A stretch of 64,000 nucleotides of DNA, taken from CAWCDJ01 sp963796675. GTDB lineage: Bacteria > Acidobacteriota > Terriglobia > Bryobacterales > Bryobacteraceae. A program made the translations under genes and the position numbers. Under the pieces are notes generated by a model. The model saw nothing but the letters and a program-made list of their open reading frames with translations. It made no database searches and had not been told where the DNA came from. Shown here piece after piece: positions 1 to 7,329 of the stretch (positions within the stretch are counted from its first letter, which is position 1; each line of letters opens with the position of its first letter). Where the stretch lies: the NCBI GenBank assembly GCA_963796675.1, contig CAWCMS010000003.1, positions 62,001 to 126,000 of the forward strand, given 5' to 3'.

Positions 1-327
1 GTCGCCGATGACCATGATCCGCTCGCCATGCCGAATTGCATGGATGATGCGACCAATCGCGCGGTCAAAGTCGGGCAGTTGGGCCGGATCGAGGATATCG
101 CCCCAGCCTGGATTGAGAAAGCCGGCGGCTAGCGCGGGTGTGCTCCAACCACGTGCAGCCAAAATCCTCGCCGTTACCGGATGAATTCGGAGTCGTTCCG
201 CCAGACAGCGGCATTCCTCAGGATCTGCGGGTCGCAGCCGCCAACGCCATTCGCCCGGGCCTTCTCCCCCGATCAGCGGCTCATTGGGTTGGGTCAACGC
301 ATCCTCAAACGACCTCTTTGGCGTCAT
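1..327 (-). CDS. recJ: RecJ-like single-stranded-DNA exonuclease, N-terminal fragment
   Basis: This is the start of a RecJ-type 5'-3' single-strand exonuclease used in recombination and repair; the rest lies beyond the window edge. Reading from ATG at 327 gives an N-terminus with an RxxDPxxC-type opening, an LAxR-x-HPVTARILAARG helix, then FLNP and DPAQLPDFDRAI. These are the classic opening blocks of RecJ before the DHH phosphoesterase motif (IGDxDxDG), and the fragment ends at VIGD just before the catalytic aspartates. It overlaps the upstream small ORF by 23 bp. Whether it is the housekeeping copy or carried by the element cannot be told; it is co-directional with the PRTRC operon. Confidence 0.8.
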   Translation of the reverse strand, partial: MTPKRSFEDALTQPNEPLIGGEGPGEWRWRLRPADPEECRCLAERLRIHPVTARILAARGWSTPALAAGFLNPGWGDILDPAQLPDFDRAIGRIIHAIRHGERIMVIGD

Positions 328-535
328 GAGAACCCCGTTCTCCTGATGGGATCGTCGCGCCGGCGCGCGCGACTAGAACAAGCCGGGATCCCGCCTGCGC
401 GCCGAACCGGCGCCGGCCACAACCTTTGATGACCTCGATCCCGGCGTTGATAAAGCCTTCGCGCACGAGATCGGCGGTTCGAGCAGATTCGCGCAGATAG
501 AGCTCGCGGCGCTCACGCCAACGTGAACTGGGCAT
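305..535 (-). CDS. Small hypothetical protein upstream of recJ
   Basis: A 76-residue ORF that I do not recognise. It is Arg-rich (many RxxR patterns), with no signal peptide or membrane segment. An AAAGG-like ribosome binding site lies about 8 bases before the ATG. It sits between PRTRC C and the recJ fragment on the same strand and overlaps recJ by 23 bp, which favours a real, coupled gene. Composition alone is weak evidence, so it may be spurious. Confidence 0.4.
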   Translation of the reverse strand: MPSSRWRERRELYLRESARTADLVREGFINAGIEVIKGCGRRRFGAQAGSRLVLVARAGATIPSGERGSHDAKEVV

Positions 536-608
536 AAGGGATCACCTTTCGGACAGCAGAAGGGGATGGAAGTGGCAGGACGGCTATAGAAGGATCGAGG
601 GATGTTTC

Positions 609-809
609 TTATCCCTTTGTCCCAATTGCCTTCGTGAACGTGTAGACGAGCTTGCCGTCGACCGCTTCCGGTCCGGTGAGCGCGGCCGTCGTAATTTCAG
701 GATATGTAGCTGCGTATAGGGACCGAACGCTTTCCACATCAAGTCCATCAATATCCGGCAGCGTTAATCCTGAATACCTGAATATTCTGGGCATGTTCTC
801 AATCGTCAT
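609..809 (-). CDS. PRTRC system protein C (ubiquitin-like)
   Basis: A 66-residue protein matching the PRTRC protein C family: FRYSGLTLPDIDGL at the start, a YAATYPE block in the middle, GPE, and the conserved tail VYTF-KAIGTKG ending in a C-terminal glycine. PRTRC C is predicted from published comparative genomics to have a ubiquitin-like fold. A terminal Gly next to a ThiF/E1-like gene suits a protein activated at its C-terminus, but conjugation by PRTRC is unproven to my knowledge. The gene overlaps protein E by 11 bp. It is last in the minus-strand PRTRC operon. Confidence 0.9.
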   Translation of the reverse strand: MTIENMPRIFRYSGLTLPDIDGLDVESVRSLYAATYPEITTAALTGPEAVDGKLVYTFTKAIGTKG

Positions 810-1320
810 TGCTCGCTCCTGTTGCTGCTGCTGCTGTTGTCGTTGTCGCTTCCGCAGTTTCAGCAGTCTCGTGGGAATCGAAAAGGCTTGGTCCTTGAGT
901 CGCAGTCACCGTCTTGCTGCCGAATACCGGTTTGCCGTCCTTGATTTCGGGTCCCGGAGTCGCCGCGGGGGTCGTCGTAGCCGGCTTTGAGACGGCTCCC
1001 TTGCGCTTGTTCTCGAGCTCTTTCTTTCTCTCCGCCTCCACCGCTTTCACCGCAGTGGCGTGCGCGGCCTCGATTTCAGAGAGGTTCGATCCAAGCCTCA
1101 CAAAGGAGCCGGTAAAGGCAACGAGTTGCCCGGAAAACTCTCGGTCCAACTCCTCCGGTGTTCCCGTAACGGTCAAGGGCGTCGTCAGCGAACAATCGCC
1201 AGAATCGCCTTCCTTCAAGCGCTTCGGTATCACATTGACGCGAATCGCCTGGTCATTGACCAAGGCGATCGTAAGCATCACCGGCCGATTTCTGAGTATC
1301 GGCAGAAGTTCGGTAAACAT
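799..1320 (-). CDS. PRTRC system protein E
   Basis: Member of the PRTRC protein E family. The N-terminal ~90 residues carry the family blocks MFTELLPIL, VMLTIA, IRVNVIPKR, LTTPLTVTGTPEELD and GQLVAFTGSF. A charged helix (KKELENKRK) and a low-complexity Ala/Thr tail follow, the tail encoded by a CTG/TGC-type triplet run near 820-850. I chose ATG 1320 because AAAAGGAGAA precedes it closely and family members begin at this Met; a longer frame to 1383 adds 21 unlikely residues. Function unknown; it is always found with ThiF and protein C in plasmids and ICEs. Confidence 0.88.
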   Translation of the reverse strand: MFTELLPILRNRPVMLTIALVNDQAIRVNVIPKRLKEGDSGDCSLTTPLTVTGTPEELDREFSGQLVAFTGSFVRLGSNLSEIEAAHATAVKAVEAERKKELENKRKGAVSKPATTTPAATPGPEIKDGKPVFGSKTVTATQGPSLFDSHETAETAEATTTTAAAATGASNDD

Positions 1321-1357
1321 GGTTCTCCTTTTCAACTCGCGGTATTTGAAGATCGCT

Positions 1358-2239
1358 TTACTGGTTGGGTGCCACTGCCGCACGCGGTTTGGGGGCGAAA
1401 CGCGTTCGGTCCCTTTCCGCCTGTTTGCGCAAACGCGCCCAGGTGCTTGGGTCTACTGCCAACGGCGTTACCTGACCGGTCGCAAGGTTCACAAAGCCCC
1501 CGTGGTATGGGACGCGCCCATGCCGAAACAATCGAGCCAACAGGGCCAATGCGTGAGTCGCAATGGAGCTGTTAATGTACGGCTCCTGTCGATCCAGGGC
1601 CTCTGCGGCGCTGCATGCCGGCAATCGATCTCGTTTATCCGCTTGTCCGTGAATGATGGAGGGGAAGAGTTCATGCACGCACGGCAACCGTTTCGAGCGA
1701 TCCTTGCGATCTTTCCGCAGGGGTTGGCCGAGCACAAATTGGCCCCGATCGGCGAGATTCCCGGTATCCAGCCAGTAATGAAAGCGCCGCGATTTGAGAC
1801 TCACCACGCGGGCGATCGCCGCCCGCGCCGCGCGCGTGTCGACACACGAGATCAGGAAGTCCGAATCGGGAACATCCTGTCCGCAGCGAACGAAGTGTGG
1901 CACTGCCTCCCAGTCGAGTCCCCAGAACAAGTTCAGCCGGTTGATCAGCACCACAGCCTTGTACAGCCCGACCTCCGAGCGGCTGAATGGTTGTCGCACA
2001 CAGTTCGTTTCGGTGATGCGGTCGCCATCGATCAGGAACACCCGCAATCCGTAAGGATGTCCAGCGGCAAGTAATGCCTGATGCAAGTACGGCATTCCCG
2101 TCGCGATATGGGAACCCGTGCCTCCGCAGCCAACGATGCTCACAATGATGTGGCGGTTCCGCCAGTTCACCACCGGCACATGTTCTGTCAACTTCTTCTG
2201 CACAGCCAATCCTCCAGCGTGCCTGCTGGGATCAGCCAT
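1358..2239 (-). CDS. PRTRC system ThiF-family protein (E1-like adenylyltransferase)
   Basis: A 293-residue ThiF/E1-like enzyme of the PRTRC family. The Rossmann ATP loop is visible at residues ~35-45 (VGCGGTGSH), followed by an acidic switch (FLIDGDRITETN), the R-Q-F segment that contacts ATP, and SCVDTRAAR, the aspartate/arginine block of E1 enzymes. The later PACSAAEA is a candidate catalytic cysteine. By homology it would adenylate the C-terminal glycine of a ubiquitin-like partner, here most plausibly protein C. The start overlaps the end of gene B by about 50 bp; 37 bp separate it from gene E downstream. Confidence 0.9.
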   Translation of the reverse strand: MADPSRHAGGLAVQKKLTEHVPVVNWRNRHIIVSIVGCGGTGSHIATGMPYLHQALLAAGHPYGLRVFLIDGDRITETNCVRQPFSRSEVGLYKAVVLINRLNLFWGLDWEAVPHFVRCGQDVPDSDFLISCVDTRAARAAIARVVSLKSRRFHYWLDTGNLADRGQFVLGQPLRKDRKDRSKRLPCVHELFPSIIHGQADKRDRLPACSAAEALDRQEPYINSSIATHALALLARLFRHGRVPYHGGFVNLATGQVTPLAVDPSTWARLRKQAERDRTRFAPKPRAAVAPNQ

Positions 2240-2893
2240 TCCGGAGGAAAGGCCGTCCGCCCAGCCAAATCGCGCCAGAGGCCGAGGTGGCCCTCGCTGT
2301 GGCTGGTAATTTTGACGCTCCCAGCATGCGTGAATTCACTTTGAAAGAAGCTCTCTACCCACTCGTTCAGGCTGGCAAGACCGGACTGAGCGCGGTGTGG
2401 CCATTGAACCGAGGCAGATTGCCCCGCTCTCGTTGACGTTCCAGTATGGTGCGATGGCGATCGCACTCCGCGGCCCGGGCCGGCGATTTTCGAGTAAGGC
2501 GCGGACGCCTAAACCGTGCTCCCCGTCGAGGACGAAGACCAGCGGCGGATGCGGATAGGACCGTCCGTTGAGGGTCTTGCCATCCGACGTTTGCGAGAAG
2601 AACATCGGCCGGACAGCGGGCGGCACCCACCAGGCGGTCACTTCCGGAGTGCGCATCAGGACGGACTCGGGCAGAATCTCCGGCGCCATTCCCATGCCAA
2701 GGCCGCGAGCCAGCGCGCGCAGGAACTCCGTTGTAATCGGTCTGCCGGCATCCAGGTAGGGCGCGCCGCCCGCTGGATCGCGATAGGGTTCGTGAACCGA
2801 CGCGAACGCAATCCTCTTGGCGCCGCCATAAAGCAGAATCGCAGCCTTGAGCTGCACCGCTTCGGCCTCGCCGAAATGGGCGTCGAACCTCAT
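2188..2893 (-). CDS. PRTRC system protein B (E2-like), reading frame broken
   Basis: Family features are seen across two frames. Frame one (from ATG 2893, preceded by GGAGCAAAA) has LQAAILLY, ITTEFLRALARGL, LPESVLMRTPEVTAWWVPP, PHPPLVFVLDG and APYWNVNESGAICLGSM. Frame two continues with ASLNEWVESFFQSEFTH and GLWRDLAG to the stop at 2188. Together they make a full-length protein B, joined by an apparent one-base shift near 2380-2400. The PYWNV-x4-GAICL segment resembles the HPN...G-ICL catalytic stretch of E2 enzymes, which fits earlier proposals that this family is E2-like (inference). It overlaps F by ATGA and ThiF by ~50 bp. Confidence 0.82.
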
Positions 2894-3901
2894 TTTTGCT
2901 CCTCCAATACGTCGCAACCCGGCAAAGCGCCAGCAGTTCGCCCAGCGCTTCCATCATTCGCAGGAAGTGGCGGAATTCCTCAAATCCGGCCGCTACCGAT
3001 TCGGGATCCTTGGGATCGAAGGCGGTGGCGAACGCCGGGCTCTGTTGTTCGCCGCCGTTCATCCAGTCCTCTTCGTCGCTCTGAAAGGCCTGGCACACCA
3101 GATCCTGCTCATGAAACGCCAGAATCGTAAACGGAACCGAGAAACTGCCGTTGGGATAGTACTCGTCCCACATGTCGCAATATGGGCGCGTACGTTGGCG
3201 GGCTTTCGAAAGAGCGTGGAGCCGGCGAGCGGCGTCAAGAACGCGACGCACCTGAGTGCGAGGATTTCAACGACTCTATGAGCGGCGTCGATTTTGGCCG
3301 GCGGAAGCGGCTGGAATCTCTTTGCCAGCCACGGCCCTTTGGCAGTCGCGATGCTCTGAGGCTTCTCCAATCCCTCCTCGCCGCTTTGCTGGGCCTCCTC
3401 ATACGCCTCCATTCTCCATTCGTAGAATGCCTCGCAGGCGGATTCGTCATAGCAGAGGATCCACGAGCAGACGCTCTCCAGCAGCATGCGATAGAACGTC
3501 GCTGGCAACCGGGGATGGGCTTTCGCAAGGAGTTCAAGAGTGGGACGGAGGTAAACGATGGAAATGTGGGTCGCCTCAACGGCCAAAAACACCCGGTCCG
3601 GAGTCTCACATTCCCTCTCGTGCCAACTAGAAATATACGGGCTCGTGCCGAAGAGGATGTCGGTATGGGCCACACCGTCGATGGCCTTCCGATTGAAACC
3701 GGCCGCAGCGCGCTCCACCGTGCGCAGCATAAAAGCGACCGGGTCCCCCTTCGACTGCTCCCAATCCTCAGGCCGACCGACCTCAGCCAGGAGCAGGTTG
3801 CGCGCTAGACCGAAAGCTCCCGAATACGCTGTCCGCGGTTGGAATGGTTCGAGAGCCGCGCCCGCCAGCCGAGGGAGGGTCAGAGCCGGCCCAGGTGCCA
3901 T
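2890..3901 (-). CDS. PRTRC system protein F, reading frame broken
   Basis: PRTRC protein F-like. From ATG 3901 the frame gives LTLPRLAG, LARNLLLAEVGRPEDW, SWHERECETPDRVFLAVEA, LPATFYRMLLESVCSWILCYDES and LPPAKIDAAHRVVEILALR. Family-like sequence resumes in a second frame: WDEYYPNGSFSVPFTILAFHEQDLVCQAF, with EEFRHFLRMMEALGELL at the end. A third frame gives GCDVLEEQK and a TGA that overlaps the ATG of gene B as ATGA. Frame breaks therefore lie near 3190-3240 and near 2930. The start overlaps the previous stop as TGATG, so translation is probably coupled. Function unknown. Confidence 0.75.
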
Positions 3902-4119
3902 CAACTGGGAGGCACGCTGCCGGGCGGCGGCCCGAGTAAGCGACTCCGGCGCCGATCGCCGTACAAAGGGTCGCGATTCCGAATGTGTTCGTACGCGTGA
4001 GCGAGCAGCCGAACGGCCTGCTGTGTATCGGCGCATGCGATCGCCTCCTGCGACGTCGGTTGATTGCAGCCTCCACGACTGACGGTTTCGATGTCCGCTA
4101 GAGCCTCGTTCAGCGTCAA
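3901..4119 (-). CDS. Small acidic-helical protein heading the PRTRC operon
   Basis: A 72-residue protein starting at TTG 4119, chosen because GGAGG lies 7 bases upstream and the preceding frame looks non-coding. Visible text includes LTLNEALADIETVSR, ACADTQQAVRLLAHAYEHI, and a basic/proline tail. I do not recognise a family. It ends in TGATG overlap with protein F, so it is most likely the first gene of the PRTRC transcript. It is not one of the PRTRC A, D or ParB proteins, which I cannot find in the window. Confidence 0.55.
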   Translation of the reverse strand: MTLNEALADIETVSRGGCNQPTSQEAIACADTQQAVRLLAHAYEHIRNRDPLYGDRRRSRLLGPPPGSVPPS

Positions 4120-4220
4120 TTGCCGACCTCCGCTTCTTAAGACCGTTCGACCGGGAAATCCCTGCTCGCACGACGATCTTGAGACGTACCGCGCCCGATC
4201 CCCTGGGGATCCCGACGCAG

Positions 4221-4249
4221 TTGACACGTCCAAACAATTTCGTTAATAT
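4221..4249 (+). promoter_or_regulatory. Sigma70-type promoter of the STAS/GHKL cassette
   Basis: A perfect TTGACA at 4221-4226, a 17-base spacer and TAATAT at 4244-4249, placed 17 bases before the first ATG (4266). The intergenic space also divides the cassette from the divergent PRTRC operon, so PRTRC transcription must start in the same ~145 bp. The short leader leaves room for only a GTGAGG Shine-Dalgarno. Confidence 0.6.
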
Positions 4250-4265
4250 AGTTCACGTGAGGCAT

Positions 4266-4856
4266 ATGAGAATCGTGAAACGGATTGATATTCACGCCGT
4301 TACGGGTATGAAGGTTCTTTCGGGTGCTCCGCGAGGCTCGGAGATGTTTGCGAAGCTAATCAAGCATATAAGTCCAGAACCGGCCAAACCGGAGCCGATC
4401 TTCTTGGACTTCGAGAAAATTGAGGTCGCCACTGCGAGCTACCTACGTGAGAGCGTCCTCGCATTCCGTGACTTCGTCCGCGGCAGGAGATCGATGTTGT
4501 ACCCCGTCATCGCAAACGCAAATGACGCAATTCGCGAAGAACTCATTCTACTCGCGACGTCAAGCGGTAACGCGATAATGTCATGCGTGCTGTCGTCGAA
4601 CGGCGACGTCTCCAACTCGTCCTTGATCGGCGAGTTGGACCCTAAGCAGCAGCTTGCGTTTGACTTGGTTAACCAACGGGGAGAGACCGACGCGAGCGAG
4701 CTTATGCGAGACTTTGGTGAAGGACTTAGACATGCAACTGGTTGGAATAATCGCCTTGCGTCCCTCGCGGCGATCGGAGTGGTGATCGAAGTCAGCGAGG
4801 GGCGATCCAAGAAATACAGACCGCTGTTTGCGGAGGCGAAAATGTATGGGAATTGA
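4266..4856 (+). CDS. STAS-like (DUF4325-type) protein with C-terminal winged helix
   Basis: About 196 residues. Residues ~10-100 look like a STAS-like DUF4325 domain: a PRGSEMFAKLI helix, then the IFLDFEKIEVATASYLRES strand-helix typical of STAS anti-anti-sigma folds. Residues ~135-195 (PKQQLAFDLVNQRGETDASELM, then NNRLASLAAIGVV and a basic wing) look like a winged-helix domain. STAS-like DUF4325 proteins are often coded next to GHKL ATPases, and a GHKL protein ends this cassette. By analogy the pair could act by partner switching, with the winged helix contacting DNA (inference). ATG 4266 follows GTGAGG; the next gene overlaps by 11 bp. Confidence 0.68.
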   Translation: MRIVKRIDIHAVTGMKVLSGAPRGSEMFAKLIKHISPEPAKPEPIFLDFEKIEVATASYLRESVLAFRDFVRGRRSMLYPVIANANDAIREELILLATSSGNAIMSCVLSSNGDVSNSSLIGELDPKQQLAFDLVNQRGETDASELMRDFGEGLRHATGWNNRLASLAAIGVVIEVSEGRSKKYRPLFAEAKMYGN

Positions 4857-5193
4857 ATTTGTCCGGAAGAAAGCGAGATCGTACAGGCGGCATTTCGACA
4901 TAGCGAGACGCGATCTTGGCATTGCTGATCTCTTTACAAAGGAAGCTGGCTCAATTGCACGCGCTCTTCCGTTCGACTTGGCACAGAGCGCCGTGGTGCA
5001 CGTGGGCGAGACAGTCACGGTGGAAATGGAGGGACCTGTATTGATCGCACGTATCAGCTTAAACGAGGTCGGGCGCGCAGTGAATCCGCCGAGCGAGATC
5101 TTGTCGGCTGTGCAGGGCTCGTGCGGTATTGCGAAAGGGCTTATCGAACAGGTACACGGGTTGTCTCGCGTGGCGGAGATTTCCTTATGTTGA
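4846..5193 (+). CDS. Hypothetical protein, second gene of the STAS/GHKL cassette
   Basis: A 115-residue protein of no recognised family. The N-terminal half is basic and alpha-helical (KKARSYRRHFDIARRDL). The second half is beta-rich (VVHVGETVTVEMEGPVLIARISL). ATG 4846 has GGAGG 9 bases upstream inside the preceding gene, and the stop overlaps the next start by 7 bp, so it is translationally embedded between its neighbours. This tight packing is the main evidence that it is a real member of one functional unit. Confidence 0.6.
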   Translation: MGIEFVRKKARSYRRHFDIARRDLGIADLFTKEAGSIARALPFDLAQSAVVHVGETVTVEMEGPVLIARISLNEVGRAVNPPSEILSAVQGSCGIAKGLIEQVHGLSRVAEISLC

Positions 5194-6302
5194 TTGCCGA
5201 CAGTTCCAGTGGGCGGTTGGACAAGCGGCTTTGGCATGAGCCCGGACTACCGATGGAATGCCTTGGTTGTGTTACATGCCCGGAACACCAACTCTGCGGT
5301 GGGTTGCGAACGCGTGCGCCGTTATTCGACTGCTTAGACCTCTGTCGCTGTGACAAGCCCGGACTTTGTGATAATGTCTGCCGGAAGAGTCCCTTGTATG
5401 TTGATCGCGTCCGTGAGGTCGGTGGGTTCTCTTTCGACCCGCTACCGGTCACTCTAACCTTAAATACTCCCGATCTACCAGCGATTATTCCCATGCTTTA
5501 CCATGGCAGTTGCCGCGTTCGACGGATTCGGTTGACAGCGCTAGCGCTCTCGCTTTACGAAATGTTTGATCGTACTACGGGAACGCCTCGATTCGAATCA
5601 AGAGACCACCTGAATCAGTCCTATCAGATTGAGGACGGCGGCACCGTAATTCTGTCCGGTACTGATCGAGATCGCCCGCTCGAGGCGTGGTGGCAGTTCG
5701 GCGAAAAAAAGCGCAAAAACATCATTCGCTACTTGCGTGAACTTGGAATCGCTCTTGCGACAGTGCCTAACTACAGCCTATTCACCGATGCTCCCAGATG
5801 GACAGACCTCCATGCGATGAAACGGATCGCATTGGTTCATCATGAGTTCCTTCAGGAGGGGATGCCAGCTGCGCTCCACGTGAACGGGCGGACCGAAATG
5901 GACTTCTCCCGTTGGGCTCGATACTTGCGAGATCATCCGGAGATCGGCGTGTTGTCGTATGAGTTCACGACTGGGGCCGGTTGGGTTGGCCGGAGAGAAC
6001 AACATGTAGCTTGGCTGTGCGGCCTTGCTCGCGAAGTTCCGAGACCACTTGGCCTAGTACTCCGAGGTGCCAGTGAATTACCAATATCGCTTCGAGCGTG
6101 TTTCGCGCGGTTGGCGGTAATTGACACAACGGCCTTCGTAAAGACTATGAACCGACAACGGGCCCTTTTGACGGATGCGCGAGCGATCAATTGGTGTTCT
6201 GAACCAACTGCAGTTGGCGCACCGCTTGATGACCTGTTCGATCACAATTTGAAAGCCGTCCGTGACAGATTCAGCTATCGCAGCCGCTCCGCAGCCGCTT
6301 GA
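5187..6302 (+). CDS. Cys-rich DUF4417-like protein
   Basis: About 371 residues. Residues ~19-60 carry at least ten cysteines in CxxC, CxxxxxC and CxCxxxxxC spacings, suggesting two metal or iron-sulfur sites. The later region (GIALATVPNYSLF, HEFLQEGMPAALHV, RWARYLRDHPEIGVLSYEF, LGLVLRGAS) has the strand-helix rhythm and the VPNYS-type motif of DUF4417-like TIM-barrel proteins found in mobile elements. The match is from memory and moderate. ATG 5187 follows GGAG with 9-base spacing and overlaps the previous stop. Confidence 0.55.
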   Translation: MLIADSSSGRLDKRLWHEPGLPMECLGCVTCPEHQLCGGLRTRAPLFDCLDLCRCDKPGLCDNVCRKSPLYVDRVREVGGFSFDPLPVTLTLNTPDLPAIIPMLYHGSCRVRRIRLTALALSLYEMFDRTTGTPRFESRDHLNQSYQIEDGGTVILSGTDRDRPLEAWWQFGEKKRKNIIRYLRELGIALATVPNYSLFTDAPRWTDLHAMKRIALVHHEFLQEGMPAALHVNGRTEMDFSRWARYLRDHPEIGVLSYEFTTGAGWVGRREQHVAWLCGLAREVPRPLGLVLRGASELPISLRACFARLAVIDTTAFVKTMNRQRALLTDARAINWCSEPTAVGAPLDDLFDHNLKAVRDRFSYRSRSAAA

Positions 6303-7155
6303 CCTGCCTGGAGAGAGGTGGGACGTCGTGTCTGAAACACTCACTTTCGAATTCGTCGATGATCTCGCGTTTGCCGCTGACCGAGGACGGCTCTCACTGG
6401 AGAATGGCATCCCGTCACTCATAGTGCAAGATTTGGGACCGTTTTTGGAATACCTCCTTCTTTCCGGTACCGGTCTTTTGCCCGCCCCTTCCGCGGCCCC
6501 TTGGTTATCGTTGAATGGCACAGCAGATTTGTATTCAGCTTTAACCAGTCGACATCATTATTGGATTTGCCCACGAACGACGTCCGTTGGAGTTTTTCGG
6601 ACCTATGACCAGCGGCCGGCGGACGAGACAACATGGAACATGTTCTGCCTCGCGGCGGAGCGGGCTGCTATAGCCACCGGGTTCCCAAGGCGCATCGCAG
6701 TGCAACTTGCAGCCGCAATGGGAGAGATGGAAGCGAACATCTACGAACACTCGCGGGCGTCAAAATCGGGTGTTCTGGTCTTTCGGAGTGCATCAGGTGT
6801 CTTTGAATTCGTGGTGGCTGATCGCGGCATGGGCGTCTTGAACAGTTTACGCAGCTGCCCCGAATATTCCAACTTAGCCGACCACGGCGATGCGCTGAAA
6901 TTGACACTTGAGGACGGCGTCACCCGTTTCGGTTCCGGCAAAGACCGCGGCCACGGATTCCGACCACTTTTCACGGGACTCGCCAATCTGAACGGCGCCC
7001 TTCGATTTCGGTCCGGGGATCATGCTTTGACAATAGACGGATACCAGCCTATCGCCCTACGATCTCGCATCGCAAGAAAGGTCGTGATTAATGGGTTCTT
7101 TGTATCAGTGCGCTGCAGAATCGCTCAGGCTGATCTCGACCTCCCAAGCGCGTAA
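6262..7155 (+). CDS. GHKL ATPase (HATPase-type), last gene of the cassette
   Basis: A 297-residue protein whose C-terminal half is a GHKL ATP-binding fold. The N box is AAMGEMEANIYEHS, the G1 box is VVADRGMGV (DxGxG), and the G2 region contains GSGKDRGHGFRPLF. The N-terminal ~110 residues are unassigned. No histidine phospho-acceptor domain is seen, so it resembles anti-sigma or RsbW-like kinases or a GHKL switch ATPase rather than a sensor kinase. The GTG at 6262 overlaps the previous gene by 41 bp with a poor ribosome site. An alternative GTG at 6328 has GAGGTGG upstream and could be the true start. Confidence 0.7.
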   Translation: MTDSAIAAAPQPLDLPGERWDVVSETLTFEFVDDLAFAADRGRLSLENGIPSLIVQDLGPFLEYLLLSGTGLLPAPSAAPWLSLNGTADLYSALTSRHHYWICPRTTSVGVFRTYDQRPADETTWNMFCLAAERAAIATGFPRRIAVQLAAAMGEMEANIYEHSRASKSGVLVFRSASGVFEFVVADRGMGVLNSLRSCPEYSNLADHGDALKLTLEDGVTRFGSGKDRGHGFRPLFTGLANLNGALRFRSGDHALTIDGYQPIALRSRIARKVVINGFFVSVRCRIAQADLDLPSA

Positions 7156-7238
7156 GCGACCCTCACGTTGTGCCATCGAAATCTGTGCGGCATTTCCTCC
7201 GACACTGCAACATCCAACTCCGTCAAGGCGACAAATTG

Positions 7239-7306
7239 CGTCACACTAGCAGAGTGTCAGCCTCCAAGATGCGCGCCGTCACACTAGCAGAGTGTCAGCC
7301 GCCAAG
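7239..7306. repeat. Two 30-bp direct repeats, each with an inverted repeat
   Basis: Nearly identical 30-bp units at 7239-7268 and 7277-7306 (one mismatch), spaced 38 bp start to start. Each contains ACACT-AGCAG-AGTGT, a perfect 5-bp inverted repeat (7243-7257 and 7281-7295). They lie between the STAS/GHKL cassette and the ligase gene. They could be operator sites, or a remnant of a dispersed repeat family. Confidence 0.8.
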
Positions 7307-7329
7307 GTGAGAGCCGGTTCATCGAGCCG

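Noticed and set aside
820..850. CTG/TTG-type trinucleotide run
   Set aside because: It codes for the low-complexity Ala/Thr tail of PRTRC protein E; no reason to call it a regulatory repeat.
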